From Oceanobacillus saliphilus (GTDB lineage Bacteria > Bacillota > Bacilli > Bacillales > Amphibacillaceae), in the NCBI RefSeq assembly GCF_023522835.1, contig NZ_JALCZU010000009.1:62001-126000 (forward strand): 64,000 nt of DNA, given 5' to 3'. The translations under genes were made by a program, and so were the position numbers. Positions 45,540-54,672 of the stretch are shown in pieces (positions within the stretch are counted from its first letter, which is position 1; the number at the start of each line of letters is the position of its first letter). Under the pieces are notes generated by a model. It ran no database searches. It saw nothing but the letters and a program-made list of their open reading frames with translations, and was not told the origin of the DNA.

Positions 45540-46042
45540 CTAACTGTAAATCTTTTCTGTGCATATCTGCTAAATAAATGCGCTATTATCGGATAAAGGA
45601 AAATGATAAACACTGCATTGCCAATTGCGTGACTTGTATCGAATGGGAGTCCAGCAATGTAATAGGGCCAAAATTTCCCTGTTATCTGGTAGTTTGTCAA
45701 TGAAATGATCAATCCATATAAGTATCCACTAAATACAGCAAACAATACAATTACTGCAAATGGGACACGTTTAAGAAATTTACTCATCACACCACTCAGT
45801 ATTCCAATAATGCTCCAGGAAATAATTTGCCATACAGTCCATACACCCATTCCCATCAGCATGTTTGAGAGAAATGTGGTTAGAAAAGCCAAAAGCATGG
45901 CGGATAATGGTCCCAAGATAATGCCGCAAATAATAATTAAAGCAGTAACAGGCTGTACATTGGGAATAAATTGAAATGCATATCTTCCTGCAACTGCCAT
46001 TGCAGCCAATAAAGCGATTATTGTTATCTTGTACGTGTTCAT
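45527..46042 (-). CDS. ECF transporter S component, probably for cobalamin
   Basis: 171 residues, about five or six transmembrane helices, with the alanine/glycine-rich first helix (ALLAAMAVAGRYAF) typical of substrate-binding S components of energy-coupling-factor importers. It would borrow the shared EcfAA'T module encoded elsewhere. Substrate is inferred from the AdoCbl riboswitch upstream and from the DUF4430 lipoprotein gene four bases ahead. In B. subtilis the riboflavin S component ypaA sits at this locus, but the riboswitch here is not the FMN type. Confidence 0.8.
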   Translation of the reverse strand: MNTYKITIIALLAAMAVAGRYAFQFIPNVQPVTALIIICGIILGPLSAMLLAFLTTFLSNMLMGMGVWTVWQIISWSIIGILSGVMSKFLKRVPFAVIVLFAVFSGYLYGLIISLTNYQITGKFWPYYIAGLPFDTSHAIGNAVFIIFLYPIIAHLFSRYAQKRFTVRNTN

Positions 46043-46045
46043 ATT

Positions 46046-46474
46046 CTATTCCCAGGATTGTAAGTCAAAAACAACTTTATCACCAGGAGACAGCTCATAT
46101 TCACTTGCTCCGACAGTCGGCATCTCATCATTCACAAAAAACATCCACGCTGTTTGATCTTCATCACTTGCAGCGACTCTTTCTATCGATGTTATGAATG
46201 TACCATCAAACTCTGTTTCAATGAAAAAGTTTTCCTCCATAACGTCCATTAGGATATCCCCTTCAGAAATCGGGATTTCCTGTTCGTTTACAAATTCAGC
46301 TCCCTCATCGATAGTTATAGTAATTCTGACAGCATCCTCTGCCACCTCTTCGGAATGCGATGTATTGTTTGTGCTGACTGAAGTATTTTGATTCGTTTCT
46401 TCTCCTGAAGCACATCCAATTAGTAAACCTACGGACATGATTATTACTGAAAATAGCATTCCTAATTTTTTCAT
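46046..46474 (-). CDS. DUF4430 lipoprotein, probable cobalamin-capture protein
   Basis: 142 residues with a lipoprotein signal (lipobox LLIGC, cysteine 21), a Ser/Thr/Asn-rich linker (about 25-45), and a DUF4430 domain (about 50-142), which corresponds to the C-terminal domain of transcobalamin-like proteins. It would be anchored outside the membrane and hand substrate to the S component encoded immediately downstream. Good ribosome site (AAAGGTGGG). Function is inferred from domain and riboswitch. Confidence 0.82.
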   Translation of the reverse strand: MKKLGMLFSVIIMSVGLLIGCASGEETNQNTSVSTNNTSHSEEVAEDAVRITITIDEGAEFVNEQEIPISEGDILMDVMEENFFIETEFDGTFITSIERVAASDEDQTAWMFFVNDEMPTVGASEYELSPGDKVVFDLQSWE

Positions 46475-46535
46475 CTTTTTCCCACCTTTTTGAAATAATA
46501 ATTGTTGCTGGAAATGAAAGTTTTTGTGTTAAACA

Positions 46536-46627
46536 TTAGAAAACTTGGTTATCACCAAGCCTTTCGGTGACAGCCTTAGTTGCACTTATACAGATAGGAA
46601 AGTTTTATACTTTCCTATCTGCTAAAA
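46536..46627 (-). repeat. R1 two-hairpin element, best copy
   Basis: On the minus strand: U-tract of the riboswitch terminator, AGC, hairpin B (perfect 12-bp CAGATAGGAAAG/CTTTCCTATCTG, 7-base loop), linker ATAAGTGCAACTAAGG, hairpin A (GTCACC ... GGTGA core), then TTTTCTAAT. Lies between the riboswitch terminator and the DUF4430 gene, so it is part of the leader of the read-through transcript. Confidence 0.7.
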
Positions 46628-46658
46628 AAATCCGTCTTTGATGAGTCAAGACGGATTT
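46624..46658 (-). terminator. riboswitch-controlled intrinsic terminator
   Basis: 11-bp stem AAATCCGTCTT/AAGACGGATTT with 9-base loop and a seven-U tract on the minus strand, about 80 bases downstream of the cobalamin aptamer and 150 bases before the first gene. This is the expected expression platform. Confidence 0.85.
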
Positions 46659-46740
46659 AAGACAAACAAATAATCATAGACAAAGTACTGTATGTATTTG
46701 TAAGTCTCAACCGCTCATATCCTCGAAGCATTGAAACAAT

Positions 46741-46893
46741 TGAAAATTGGCAGGTCTACTGACTAATGATTCAAGCCTACTTTAAGCCCTTCCCATATGT
46801 AAACACATACAGTGGATTGCTTAGTTCGTAATCAATTACAGTTGCGAGGACAGTTCCAGAATTTCACTGGATTCCCTTTTAACCAATGTTCAA
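46741..46893 (-). promoter_or_regulatory. cobalamin (AdoCbl) riboswitch
   Basis: Minus-strand sequence contains the conserved blocks in order: GGGAATCCAGTG, CTGTCCTCGCAACTGT (46838 onward), CCACTG, GGGAAGG ... AAAGTAGG, and the B12 box AGTCAGTAGACCTGCC (46749-46764). Followed by an intrinsic terminator, so high cobalamin should stop transcription of the lipoprotein/ECF pair. Confidence 0.93.
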
Positions 46894-46953
46894 ATTATAC
46901 GATTCATTTCCACCACAACATATAATAGCATAAGATAAACGAATAGAAAAGCC

Positions 46954-48720
46954 TTATTGATTATTGTGGTTCTGTGGTAATTCAAAGCTGAAAGTAGTTC
47001 CCTGCTTTAACTTGCTTTTCACCTGAATGGTCCCTTTATGGGCATCGATGATATTTTTAGCAATAGCTAGACCAAGTCCTGTACCTTTTTTCTCTTTATT
47101 GCGTACTCGGGATTTATCGGCTTTATAAAAGCGTTCAAAAATAAACGGCAAATCCTCTTCCGGTATTCCACTCCCACTATCTTTCACTTCCACATACATT
47201 CCACTAAAATTGTTAACAATGGAAACTTGAACAGTATCCCCTTCTGTCGTATGTCTGAGGGCATTATCTATCAAATTTGTAAATACTTGTTCAATTCGGT
47301 CAGGATCAAGTATAGCATTCGAATAGTCATTATTTACTTCCAATGTCAATTCTATATTATTATCGGAAGCCAATCCCTTGAATTTATTTACAATACGTTT
47401 CGCGTAAGATTCAATTTCCAATGTTTCCAGATTTAATTTTATCTGGCCAGCTTCCATTCTTGCAAGGTCAAGCAGTTCATTTACAAGACGTCCCATGCGA
47501 AGCGATTCTTCATGTATGATTTGAGCAAGTTCATTTTTAGCCTCTTTCGTATCTGCAATATCATCAACAATCGCTTCGCTATATCCTTGAAGCATCGAAA
47601 TTGGAGTACGAAGCTCATGCGATACATTGGCTATAAAATCTTTCCTTAATTTATCCAACCGTCTTTCTTCAGTCATGTCCCGAATGACGGCAACTGCACC
47701 TCTTACATAAGTTTGGTCATATAAAGGCGTCATCAGCATAACATAGTTTCGCCCTTGCAACCCTATCTCACGTAGAACAGCCTGCTCCCCATCAATTACT
47801 TCCTTAAGAGCTTCCTGCACTTCTGATGGAAGCTTGCGAGGTTCTTTTAAACTAACATCATTTTCAAAGTGCCAAGCATCAATATATTTTTGTGCAGGCG
47901 GGTTTATGACTAGAACGTCCCCATTCCGATTAAGTGTAAGTACACCATCAGCCATTGAACTTACAATACTTGATAACTGCTCTTTTTCCTGTCTTAATGC
48001 ATTGATATGAAATTTCAACTGTCTTCCCATTCGATTAAACTCTATGGCAAGATCACCTATTTCATCATGGGTTAGAACGGGGACTTTCGTATTAAATTCT
48101 CCCCTTGTAAGATCATAGGCTGCTTCACGCATTTTAATTAATGGAGAGGTGATTCTTGTCGACAAGAATACTGCAAAGAATGCAGTAAGTATAATGGCAA
48201 TACCCGCACTGAGCAGGATTAGCTTGGTAGTTTGTGCCTTTGTTTGATTAATTATATCGAGTGATTGAAATACAAATATAGCACCACCATTTTCAATAGG
48301 TGATCCTACAATAATCATTTCTTCGTCCTTACCCGGGATGTCTATCTGCCTTTTGATTCTCTGCTGGTTATGGATTACTTCGTTAATTTCATCTCTTGAT
48401 TCGATCCAACCTTCCTCCTGTGGAATGAGATCAGAATCGTTGCTTGTAGACAACCAGATGTCGTCTTCACTATAGAAGATGGCTATCCTACTGTTAGGAT
48501 CTTTTAGCAACTCTGTCATTTCTTCGACAAAAGGCCTCTCCTGCCCCCTTTCGACTAGAGAGGATATCTTCGTTGCTGTCTGCATCATTTCTTTCTCAGC
48601 TTCCTGTATATGGAAATTTTCAAAGAATTCCATGAGGAAAATAGTCAGAATGGAAAGCACAAAGGCAACCAGCAATAGAATCGTTAAAGAGAGTTTACCA
48701 ACTACACTGCGCCAAAACAT
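46954..48720 (-). CDS. resE: sensor histidine kinase ResE
   Basis: 588 residues: two transmembrane helices (about 8-30 and 163-185) around an extracytoplasmic domain, HAMP (about 186-238), PAS (about 250-350), phosphoacceptor box VSHELRTPISMLQGY, and ATPase boxes DRIEQVFTNLIDNALRHT and DSGSGIPEEDLPFIFERF. Senses oxygen/nitric oxide or redox state and phosphorylates ResD. Its ATG overlaps the resD stop (TAATG). Confidence 0.95.
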   Translation of the reverse strand: MFWRSVVGKLSLTILLLVAFVLSILTIFLMEFFENFHIQEAEKEMMQTATKISSLVERGQERPFVEEMTELLKDPNSRIAIFYSEDDIWLSTSNDSDLIPQEEGWIESRDEINEVIHNQQRIKRQIDIPGKDEEMIIVGSPIENGGAIFVFQSLDIINQTKAQTTKLILLSAGIAIILTAFFAVFLSTRITSPLIKMREAAYDLTRGEFNTKVPVLTHDEIGDLAIEFNRMGRQLKFHINALRQEKEQLSSIVSSMADGVLTLNRNGDVLVINPPAQKYIDAWHFENDVSLKEPRKLPSEVQEALKEVIDGEQAVLREIGLQGRNYVMLMTPLYDQTYVRGAVAVIRDMTEERRLDKLRKDFIANVSHELRTPISMLQGYSEAIVDDIADTKEAKNELAQIIHEESLRMGRLVNELLDLARMEAGQIKLNLETLEIESYAKRIVNKFKGLASDNNIELTLEVNNDYSNAILDPDRIEQVFTNLIDNALRHTTEGDTVQVSIVNNFSGMYVEVKDSGSGIPEEDLPFIFERFYKADKSRVRNKEKKGTGLGLAIAKNIIDAHKGTIQVKSKLKQGTTFSFELPQNHNNQ

Positions 48721-49436
48721 TATGCATCATCAACTTCGAATTTATAACCTACTCCCCAGACGGTCACAATCATTTTAGCTGCAGATTTTGATACGGTACT
48801 TAATTTTTCCCGCAGTCTTTTGACGTGCGTATCGACCGTGCGAAGATCTCCAAAGAACTCATATTGCCATACTTCTTTTAACAAGTGCTCCCTGTTGAAA
48901 ACTTTATCAGGAGATTTTGCAAGAAAACAGAGCAATTCATATTCTTTAGGCGTAAGACTAACTTCTACCCCATCAGCTGTAACACGGTGTGCATCATGAT
49001 CAATCGTTATATGAGGAAATACCAAAATATTTTTGGTAGAAGTATCTGCCTCATTGAAAGAAGATGCAGATACTCTACGCAGTAGTGCTTTCACACGCAA
49101 TACCGCTTCCCTTGGGCTGAAAGGTTTGACGATATAATCATCTGCTCCGACTTCGAAGCCTTGTACACGGTTAGCCTCTTCACCTTTTGCAGTCAACATA
49201 ATGACAGGAGTGTCTTTTTCTTTTCGTAATTCCTGGCACGTTTCGATACCATCCATTTCTGGCATCATAATATCGAGAATTATTGCATTATAGTCAGTAT
49301 TTAAAGCCTTTTCCAAGGCATCTTTTCCGTTTTCCGCTTCATCTACGATATAGTCTTCTCTTTCAAGGTACATCCGAATTAGTCTCCGAATTCTTTCTTC
49401 ATCATCGACAACTAAAATCCTAGCGTTTTCCTCCAT
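48720..49436 (-). CDS. resD: response regulator ResD
   Basis: OmpR/PhoB-type regulator of 238 residues: receiver domain (1-120, phosphorylation site in AIILDIMMPEMDG, about D54) and winged-helix DNA-binding domain (about 140-238). Controls genes for respiration with low oxygen, including in B. subtilis resABC, qcr/ctaA and phoPR. ATG at 49436 follows AGGGGGA; 15 extra upstream codons are not supported. Confidence 0.95.
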   Translation of the reverse strand: MEENARILVVDDEERIRRLIRMYLEREDYIVDEAENGKDALEKALNTDYNAIILDIMMPEMDGIETCQELRKEKDTPVIMLTAKGEEANRVQGFEVGADDYIVKPFSPREAVLRVKALLRRVSASSFNEADTSTKNILVFPHITIDHDAHRVTADGVEVSLTPKEYELLCFLAKSPDKVFNREHLLKEVWQYEFFGDLRTVDTHVKRLREKLSTVSKSAAKMIVTVWGVGYKFEVDDA

Positions 49437-49764
49437 GTTAGTTCCCCCTAAATTCAACTCTAATTGTAAATTATAAACCATATTGTAAAAAAAGTATTAG
49501 AAAACTTGGTTGTCACCAAATCTTTCGATGTCAGCCAAGTTATACTTACACAGCTAGAAAATTCTTCTATATTTCGCATGAAAACAGGCAATAATAAGCA
49601 ATAATGAAATGAATAAGTCTAAGCATTGCAAGATGGATTTATTCAGGTTAATTTCTATTTTGCCTATTTCATTATAGATGGTGGCGAACTGCTCTCCGCC
49701 CCCTGATTTCCTATCTGCTAAAAAACGAGGTATCTTTATGATACCCCGTTCAGTAAGGAAAAGT
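49437..49764 (-). repeat. resC-resD spacer with expanded R1 element and R3 block
   Basis: About 330 bases without a supported gene. Hairpin A (AACTTGG/CCAAGTT at 49503-49509 and 49535-49541) and GCAGATAGGAAA beside the terminator U-tract mark the two ends of an R1 element; between them lie about 130 bases, including an R3 block (49633-49686). The insert is open in one frame over about 45 codons ending in a hydrophobic stretch, but without its own start and ribosome site. The resDE promoter should also be here; I cannot pick it. Confidence 0.6.
49721..49748 (-). terminator. terminator after resC
   Basis: 9-bp stem CGGGGTATC/GATACCTCG with one G-U wobble and a 5-base loop, then six U on the minus strand. 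Separates resABC from resDE. Confidence 0.85.
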
Positions 49765-50955
49765 CTAAGCATATGAATGGAGACCAGCCAATACTAAGTT
49801 AACAACAATAAGGTTAAACATGATAATGCCGAATCCTATAACTGCAAGCCAGGCTGACCTTTCACCATGCCACCCTCTTGATAGGCGTAAATGAAGGAAA
49901 GCAGCATAAAAGAACCATGTAACAAGTGCCCAAACCTCTTTAGGATCCCAGCCCCAGAAACGGCCCCACGCAATTTGTGCCCAGATTGCAGCAAATATTA
50001 ATCCACCAAGTGTAAAAATAGGGAAGCCTATTGCTACGGATCGATACATTATTTCATCAAGTAAATCCGGCTTTACACTTTTCAGAAGCGGTTGCAGCTT
50101 TGCGCCAATCCTTTTACGGGTAAACAATCGAATCAGCCCATAAAGGATGGTCCCGGATATGAATGACCAGATGACTGTATTAAACTTTCGGCCAGCATCT
50201 GCACCATGCATCCATTTCGGTGTTTCAAACCATGGTTGCATAGCATCTTCCGTCAGAAGTGTTCCCTCGTTTGGAGCCGCAATCGCAGGTAGATGATATT
50301 CTGTTATGACAGTACGGTTACCTTCCTGGTATTCAAATGTAGCGTTGTAATTCATAAGATTGAAAATGGTAGTTATGATAATAAATCCTACACATAATAT
50401 AATTGTATAGAGAACGATTTCAAGCCATGTATTTCTTTTATTCCTGACTGTTTGATCAATTTGTCTTGTCAAATACATGATTCCTGCCACGAAACTGATA
50501 AATAATATTCCTTGTCCGAGGGCAACCGTTGTTACATGTATGTACAACCAGTGACTTTGTAAAGAAGGTACCAGTGGTGAAATATCGGTTGGGAACATAC
50601 TTGCATAAGCTATAAGAACCATTGTTATAGGAAGTGCAAATAGCCCAAGAAAAGACAATTTGTAATAAAAATAGATGATAATGAATGCAAGGACCATACA
50701 CATTCCGAGGAATGTCATAAATTCAAACATATTACTTACAGGTGCATGTCCACTTGCAATCCACCTCGTTATAAGGTAAACGAGCTGCGCAATAAAACCG
50801 ATAATGGTGATTGTAATCCCGATTGTTCCGGATTTGGTTTTTTTCTTTCTGTCAGATTTGTTCTGCCTGATGGTAGCCCCAAAGAAAAATGTTGCAATCA
50901 AATATAGAATAAATGCTGTATATAGCATCGTACTGCTCAAACTAAGTAAATCCAT
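49765..50955 (-). CDS. resC: cytochrome c biogenesis protein ResC (CcsA type)
   Basis: 396-residue membrane protein of the CcsA/ResC haem-handling family with about eight transmembrane helices and the tryptophan-rich haem signature [22 protein letters not shown] near the C-terminus. With ResB it transports and attaches haem to apocytochromes c outside the membrane, including the QcrC c-domain encoded at 4.3 kb. Confidence 0.95.
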   Translation of the reverse strand: MDLLSLSSTMLYTAFILYLIATFFFGATIRQNKSDRKKKTKSGTIGITITIIGFIAQLVYLITRWIASGHAPVSNMFEFMTFLGMCMVLAFIIIYFYYKLSFLGLFALPITMVLIAYASMFPTDISPLVPSLQSHWLYIHVTTVALGQGILFISFVAGIMYLTRQIDQTVRNKRNTWLEIVLYTIILCVGFIIITTIFNLMNYNATFEYQEGNRTVITEYHLPAIAAPNEGTLLTEDAMQPWFETPKWMHGADAGRKFNTVIWSFISGTILYGLIRLFTRKRIGAKLQPLLKSVKPDLLDEIMYRSVAIGFPIFTLGGLIFAAIWAQIAWGRFWGWDPKEVWALVTWFFYAAFLHLRLSRGWHGERSAWLAVIGFGIIMFNLIVVNLVLAGLHSYA

Positions 50956-51026
50956 TAAAAAATTCCTCCCTATCCAGGATCCATCGCTTGCGCAACCAAT
51001 ACAACGATTGATTCCGCAAGCAACAA

Positions 51027-52664
51027 TTATTCATCCAGTTCCTGCTGGTCTACAACCATCGCAATCGATGTATTTTTTAAAACTTTCTCGATGTCTTTAT
51101 TAATTCCAAACCAATTTTTATTTGTATGGGCTGCAAGCAGAACGCCATTACCCTTAGGATTAATCCAGATTCTTCGATGTTGCCAATACATTCCCTGTGT
51201 AACTCCTATCATGAATATTGCTGCACCAAGCATAAAGAAAGGCAATGTATAATCGACTCTGAGTGTCAGACCACTGACATCATGTAATTCAAAATCTAAA
51301 ATCCCAAGTTTATAATTATTTTCCCCAGTGGCGTCAATATTTCTCCCGATACCGATAAAACTCACTTCAGGACTTTCGTTATTAGGAGGGTATACCATCA
51401 TGACAAAAGCTGGATTTCTTGGATAATTTGTCTCTGATGTTGGTGCACCATCATTCATATAGTAATCCGGATAATATTGTTCTATCGAAACCGAGAAGCC
51501 GTTATCTAGCTCATAGGCTGCTTCGGGGTTCGTTAAATCGATCGTGAATGTTCCCAAAGCGGATGCATCAGGATCATCTGTTTCATGAATCTTAAAAGTC
51601 ATACTGGTAAATTCGTTCACTTGATATCCTGACTGGTATAGCGTGTATTTATCGAATTTAGCCGGTTTGTTCATCTGAATGGAATCGGTCAAAATGGGTT
51701 CAAGTTCAGGTGCAGCTCCCGGTATAGATGAGTTAGTAGCCTGATAGACGACAACATCTGTCTGGAAGTTACTTGGAACAATACCTTCCTGCTGTATTGC
51801 CTGCGCGAACCGTTCGTCATCTTCATCATGTGTTTCCATGATAAATTCTTTGTTTTCGATATAGTATTCGCCGTTCGTGCCAGGAATAACTATTTGTTCG
51901 CCCTCTCTTACCCAGATGTATTCATCGGTATACATAAGCGATGTTGAACGTAAAATTGCAGCGATAAGAATAATAATCAGGCCAATATGGTTGACGTATG
52001 GCCCCCATCTGGAGAAGCGTCCTTTTTCGGCAAGTATATGCCCATCTTCATCACGAACGTTATAACGAGCTTTTTTCAAATTAGCTTTGACGGTTTCAAT
52101 ATCCTCCTTGGATACTGTTTCCGTTTCACTGAATAACCGTTGTCTGTTTAAAAATGTTTCATGACGTTTTGCCTTTTGTTTTTTCAATGCTTTGTACAAT
52201 GGTACAAAGCGATCCAGGCTGCATATAACAAGAGAAATACCAATAAGGGCAATTAATACCATATACCACCAAGAACTGTATAAATTATGAAAACCCAGCT
52301 GGTAATAGATCAGCCCTAATATTCCATATATATCTTCATAAAAAATTGCAGGATCACGAGAAACTGCATCTGCAGGTATGTACATTTCTTGTGGAAAAAC
52401 TGTTCCAAGCATTGAAGCAACCAATGCTATCACAATTAACCATACGCCGACTTTCACGGAGGAGAAGAAGCTCCATATTTTGTCTATGATTGATTTATTG
52501 TACGTTTGTGACCGACGTGCAGTGCCGTCGTAACGCATATTAATCAGTTTATTATCCTGATTGCCATCAATATGCTGGTTACCTTCAATTGGCTTTCCAC
52601 ACGCCTCACATAAGACTGTTCCTTCTGGGTTGATATGCCCGCATTCGCATTTTATTTTTTTCAT
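51027..52664 (-). CDS. resB: cytochrome c biogenesis protein ResB (CcsB type)
   Basis: 545 residues. N-terminal zinc-ribbon-like segment ([18 protein letters not shown]), then three transmembrane helices in the first half, a large extracytoplasmic domain and a final helix near residue 465-490. Partner of ResC in system II cytochrome c maturation. The cysteine-rich N-terminus is also found in B. subtilis ResB. Good ribosome site (GGGGGA). Confidence 0.94.
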   Translation of the reverse strand: MKKIKCECGHINPEGTVLCEACGKPIEGNQHIDGNQDNKLINMRYDGTARRSQTYNKSIIDKIWSFFSSVKVGVWLIVIALVASMLGTVFPQEMYIPADAVSRDPAIFYEDIYGILGLIYYQLGFHNLYSSWWYMVLIALIGISLVICSLDRFVPLYKALKKQKAKRHETFLNRQRLFSETETVSKEDIETVKANLKKARYNVRDEDGHILAEKGRFSRWGPYVNHIGLIIILIAAILRSTSLMYTDEYIWVREGEQIVIPGTNGEYYIENKEFIMETHDEDDERFAQAIQQEGIVPSNFQTDVVVYQATNSSIPGAAPELEPILTDSIQMNKPAKFDKYTLYQSGYQVNEFTSMTFKIHETDDPDASALGTFTIDLTNPEAAYELDNGFSVSIEQYYPDYYMNDGAPTSETNYPRNPAFVMMVYPPNNESPEVSFIGIGRNIDATGENNYKLGILDFELHDVSGLTLRVDYTLPFFMLGAAIFMIGVTQGMYWQHRRIWINPKGNGVLLAAHTNKNWFGINKDIEKVLKNTSIAMVVDQQELDE

Positions 52665-52691
52665 TTATATCCCCCACACTGATTGTAACGA

Positions 52692-53270
52692 TTAATTTGT
52701 GCTTGGTTGTATTGCCTGCAAGTATCCATCGAGCCGTTCCAAAGATAGAGCACCATTCACTATCTCTTCAATTTCACCATCAGGGTTTATAAAGAAAGTA
52801 CTTGGAATAGGTCCAACTTTGTATAAATCTCTAATCTCTCCCGTTTTATCATGAGGTATTGCAAATGTTAAATCATATTTATCTATGAAACGGTCAACAA
52901 CAAGCTCCGTACCATCAAGACTGACGGCTACGATTTCAACACCCTTGTCTTTATATTCCGGGTACAATTCCTGCATATACGGCATTTCCGCTTCACAAGG
53001 TTTACACCAAGTAGCCCAGAAATTAAGCATGACTCCCTTACCTTCCAAATCACTTAATTGTATGGTTTCTGCATCATAATTTTTGCTGATTTGCTCAAGC
53101 TGAAAGTCTGGAGCCAGATCGCCAGCTTTATAGATTGTGTTATCTTTTTGCAGATTTGTGATAAGTGTAAATACAACTGCCCCCGCTAAAATAGCCAGAA
53201 TAGCTGTTCTGAATAGTAAGCGATTCCTTTTTTTCTTCTGTTTGTTCTTTTTTTTCTGTTCTAGACTCAA
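52692..53270 (-). CDS. resA: thiol-disulfide oxidoreductase ResA
   Basis: 192 residues: N-terminal membrane anchor (about 17-35) and an extracytoplasmic thioredoxin-fold domain with active site WCKPC (about 87-91). Reduces the CxxCH cysteines of apocytochrome c before haem attachment. TTG start with GGGAGTGAT upstream. An extended -10 (TGGTATAAT, 53291-53299 on the minus strand) would give resABC its own start with a very short leader. Confidence 0.94.
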   Translation of the reverse strand: MSLEQKKKNKQKKKRNRLLFRTAILAILAGAVVFTLITNLQKDNTIYKAGDLAPDFQLEQISKNYDAETIQLSDLEGKGVMLNFWATWCKPCEAEMPYMQELYPEYKDKGVEIVAVSLDGTELVVDRFIDKYDLTFAIPHDKTGEIRDLYKVGPIPSTFFINPDGEIEEIVNGALSLERLDGYLQAIQPSTN

Positions 53271-53330
53271 ATTTAATCACTCCCTTCGCTATTATACCAC
53301 TTTAGTAAAGGGTAAATTTTGACTATTCTT

Positions 53331-54065
53331 TTACAATTTCATAGCAGCATTCCTGATTTGTTTTATTTCTTTAGGTGTAAGTGCTCTGTATTCACCAGGT
53401 TTCAGGCCGTCCAATGTAAGGTTTCCATATCTTTCCCGTTTCAGTTTCATGACAGGATAGCCTAATTGCTCCATCATTCTTCTTACATGTCTGTTCTTGC
53501 CTTCTTGTAAAGTTAATTCAATAATGGCGGTATTTTTCTTTTTGTCGGTTGTGAGTACATTGTAATTAGAAGCTTTTAACAAATCCTTTTCTGATTTGAC
53601 GCCTCTTCTTAGTCTTCCGAGTTCTCTCTTGTCAGGTATTCCTTTAATTTTGGCAACGTACACCTTTTCTACTCCGTGGGTTGGATGCATTAACAAATTT
53701 GCGAAATCCCCGTCATTTGTTAAAAGTAGCAATCCAGAAGTATCATAATCGAGTCTTCCTACAGGAAATACTCTTTCACTTACGCCTTCCATTAAATCAA
53801 TAACAACTTTCCTGTCCTTATCATCCTTTAGACTGGAGATTACACCTCTTGGCTTGTACAACATGTAATAAACGGAATCTTCTTTTTCCAATGGAACTCC
53901 GTTAACCTCTACATTGTCATCCCCTGTAACCTTTGTTCCAAGTTCCGTTACAATTTCACCATTCACCTTCACTTTTCCATCTATAATGAGTTGTTCCGCT
54001 TTTCTTCGGGACGTTATTCCACTTTGCGCAATTACCTTCTGCAGTCTTTCACCACTAGTTGTCAT
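53331..54065 (-). CDS. rluB: 23S rRNA pseudouridine synthase RluB type
   Basis: 244 residues: S4 RNA-binding domain (about 2-60) and RsuA/RluB-type synthase domain with the catalytic aspartate motif GRLDYDTSGLLLLTND. Probably modifies helix 89/93 uridine of 23S rRNA, by analogy with RluB. ATG at 54065 gives the conserved start MTTSGERLQKVIA; four earlier codons lack support. Adjacent to resA and spmB as in B. subtilis. Confidence 0.93.
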   Translation of the reverse strand: MTTSGERLQKVIAQSGITSRRKAEQLIIDGKVKVNGEIVTELGTKVTGDDNVEVNGVPLEKEDSVYYMLYKPRGVISSLKDDKDRKVVIDLMEGVSERVFPVGRLDYDTSGLLLLTNDGDFANLLMHPTHGVEKVYVAKIKGIPDKRELGRLRRGVKSEKDLLKASNYNVLTTDKKKNTAIIELTLQEGKNRHVRRMMEQLGYPVMKLKRERYGNLTLDGLKPGEYRALTPKEIKQIRNAAMKL

Positions 54066-54139
54066 TATTATCACCATGCTTTACTTGTTATTTACTACAT
54101 AATAATAGCGTTAACTTTACATTAACGCCACTTTAAATC

Positions 54140-54670
54140 TTATCCAAATACCATTTTAACAAGAACGACTGATGAAAGTATAGCAATTAGGTCTGCCAGC
54201 AGTCCCACTTTCAATGCATATCTCATTTTTTTAATACCTACTGCTCCGAAGTAGACCGTTAGCACGTACAATGTAGTATCGGTACTGCCTTGCATAGTTG
54301 ATGCGAGTCTGCCAATAAAGGAATCTGGACCGTGAGTTGCAATTAATTCTGTGGTCATTCCGAGTGCAGCAGTACCAGAGATCGGTCTTATCAACGCCAA
54401 TGGAACGATATCCGGAGGGAACCCTATAAAAAGCAGTACCGGTGAAATGAAGTTGATGAAAGCTTCCATTGCTCCAGAGCTACGGAGAATGGAAATAGCT
54501 ACAATCATTCCAACTAAAAAAGGAAGTAAAGAAAATGCCATTTTGACACCTTCCTTTCCTCCCTCCACAAATAATTCATATGCCGGAACTTTCCTCAGTA
54601 CAGCAACAGATAATACGATTAACAGAAAACATGGGATAATCCATGTGCTTATTGATGTAATAATCCCCAT
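54140..54670 (-). CDS. spmB: spore maturation protein B
   Basis: 176-residue membrane protein of the nucleoside-recognition (Gate) family, with about five hydrophobic segments and the motif PISGTAALGMTTELI. SpmA and SpmB are needed for proper spore-core dehydration. ATG at 54670 lies two bases past the spmA stop and follows GGGGGAAA. Confidence 0.92.
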   Translation of the reverse strand: MGIITSISTWIIPCFLLIVLSVAVLRKVPAYELFVEGGKEGVKMAFSLLPFLVGMIVAISILRSSGAMEAFINFISPVLLFIGFPPDIVPLALIRPISGTAALGMTTELIATHGPDSFIGRLASTMQGSTDTTLYVLTVYFGAVGIKKMRYALKVGLLADLIAILSSVVLVKMVFG

Positions 54671-54672
54671 AT

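Noticed and set aside
49554-49772. 72-codon minus-strand frame in the resC-resD spacer as a toxin-like hydrophobic peptide
   Set aside because: The frame starts inside the resC 3' end, reads through a terminator and repeat ends, and lacks a start with a ribosome site. I treat it as repeat sequence.
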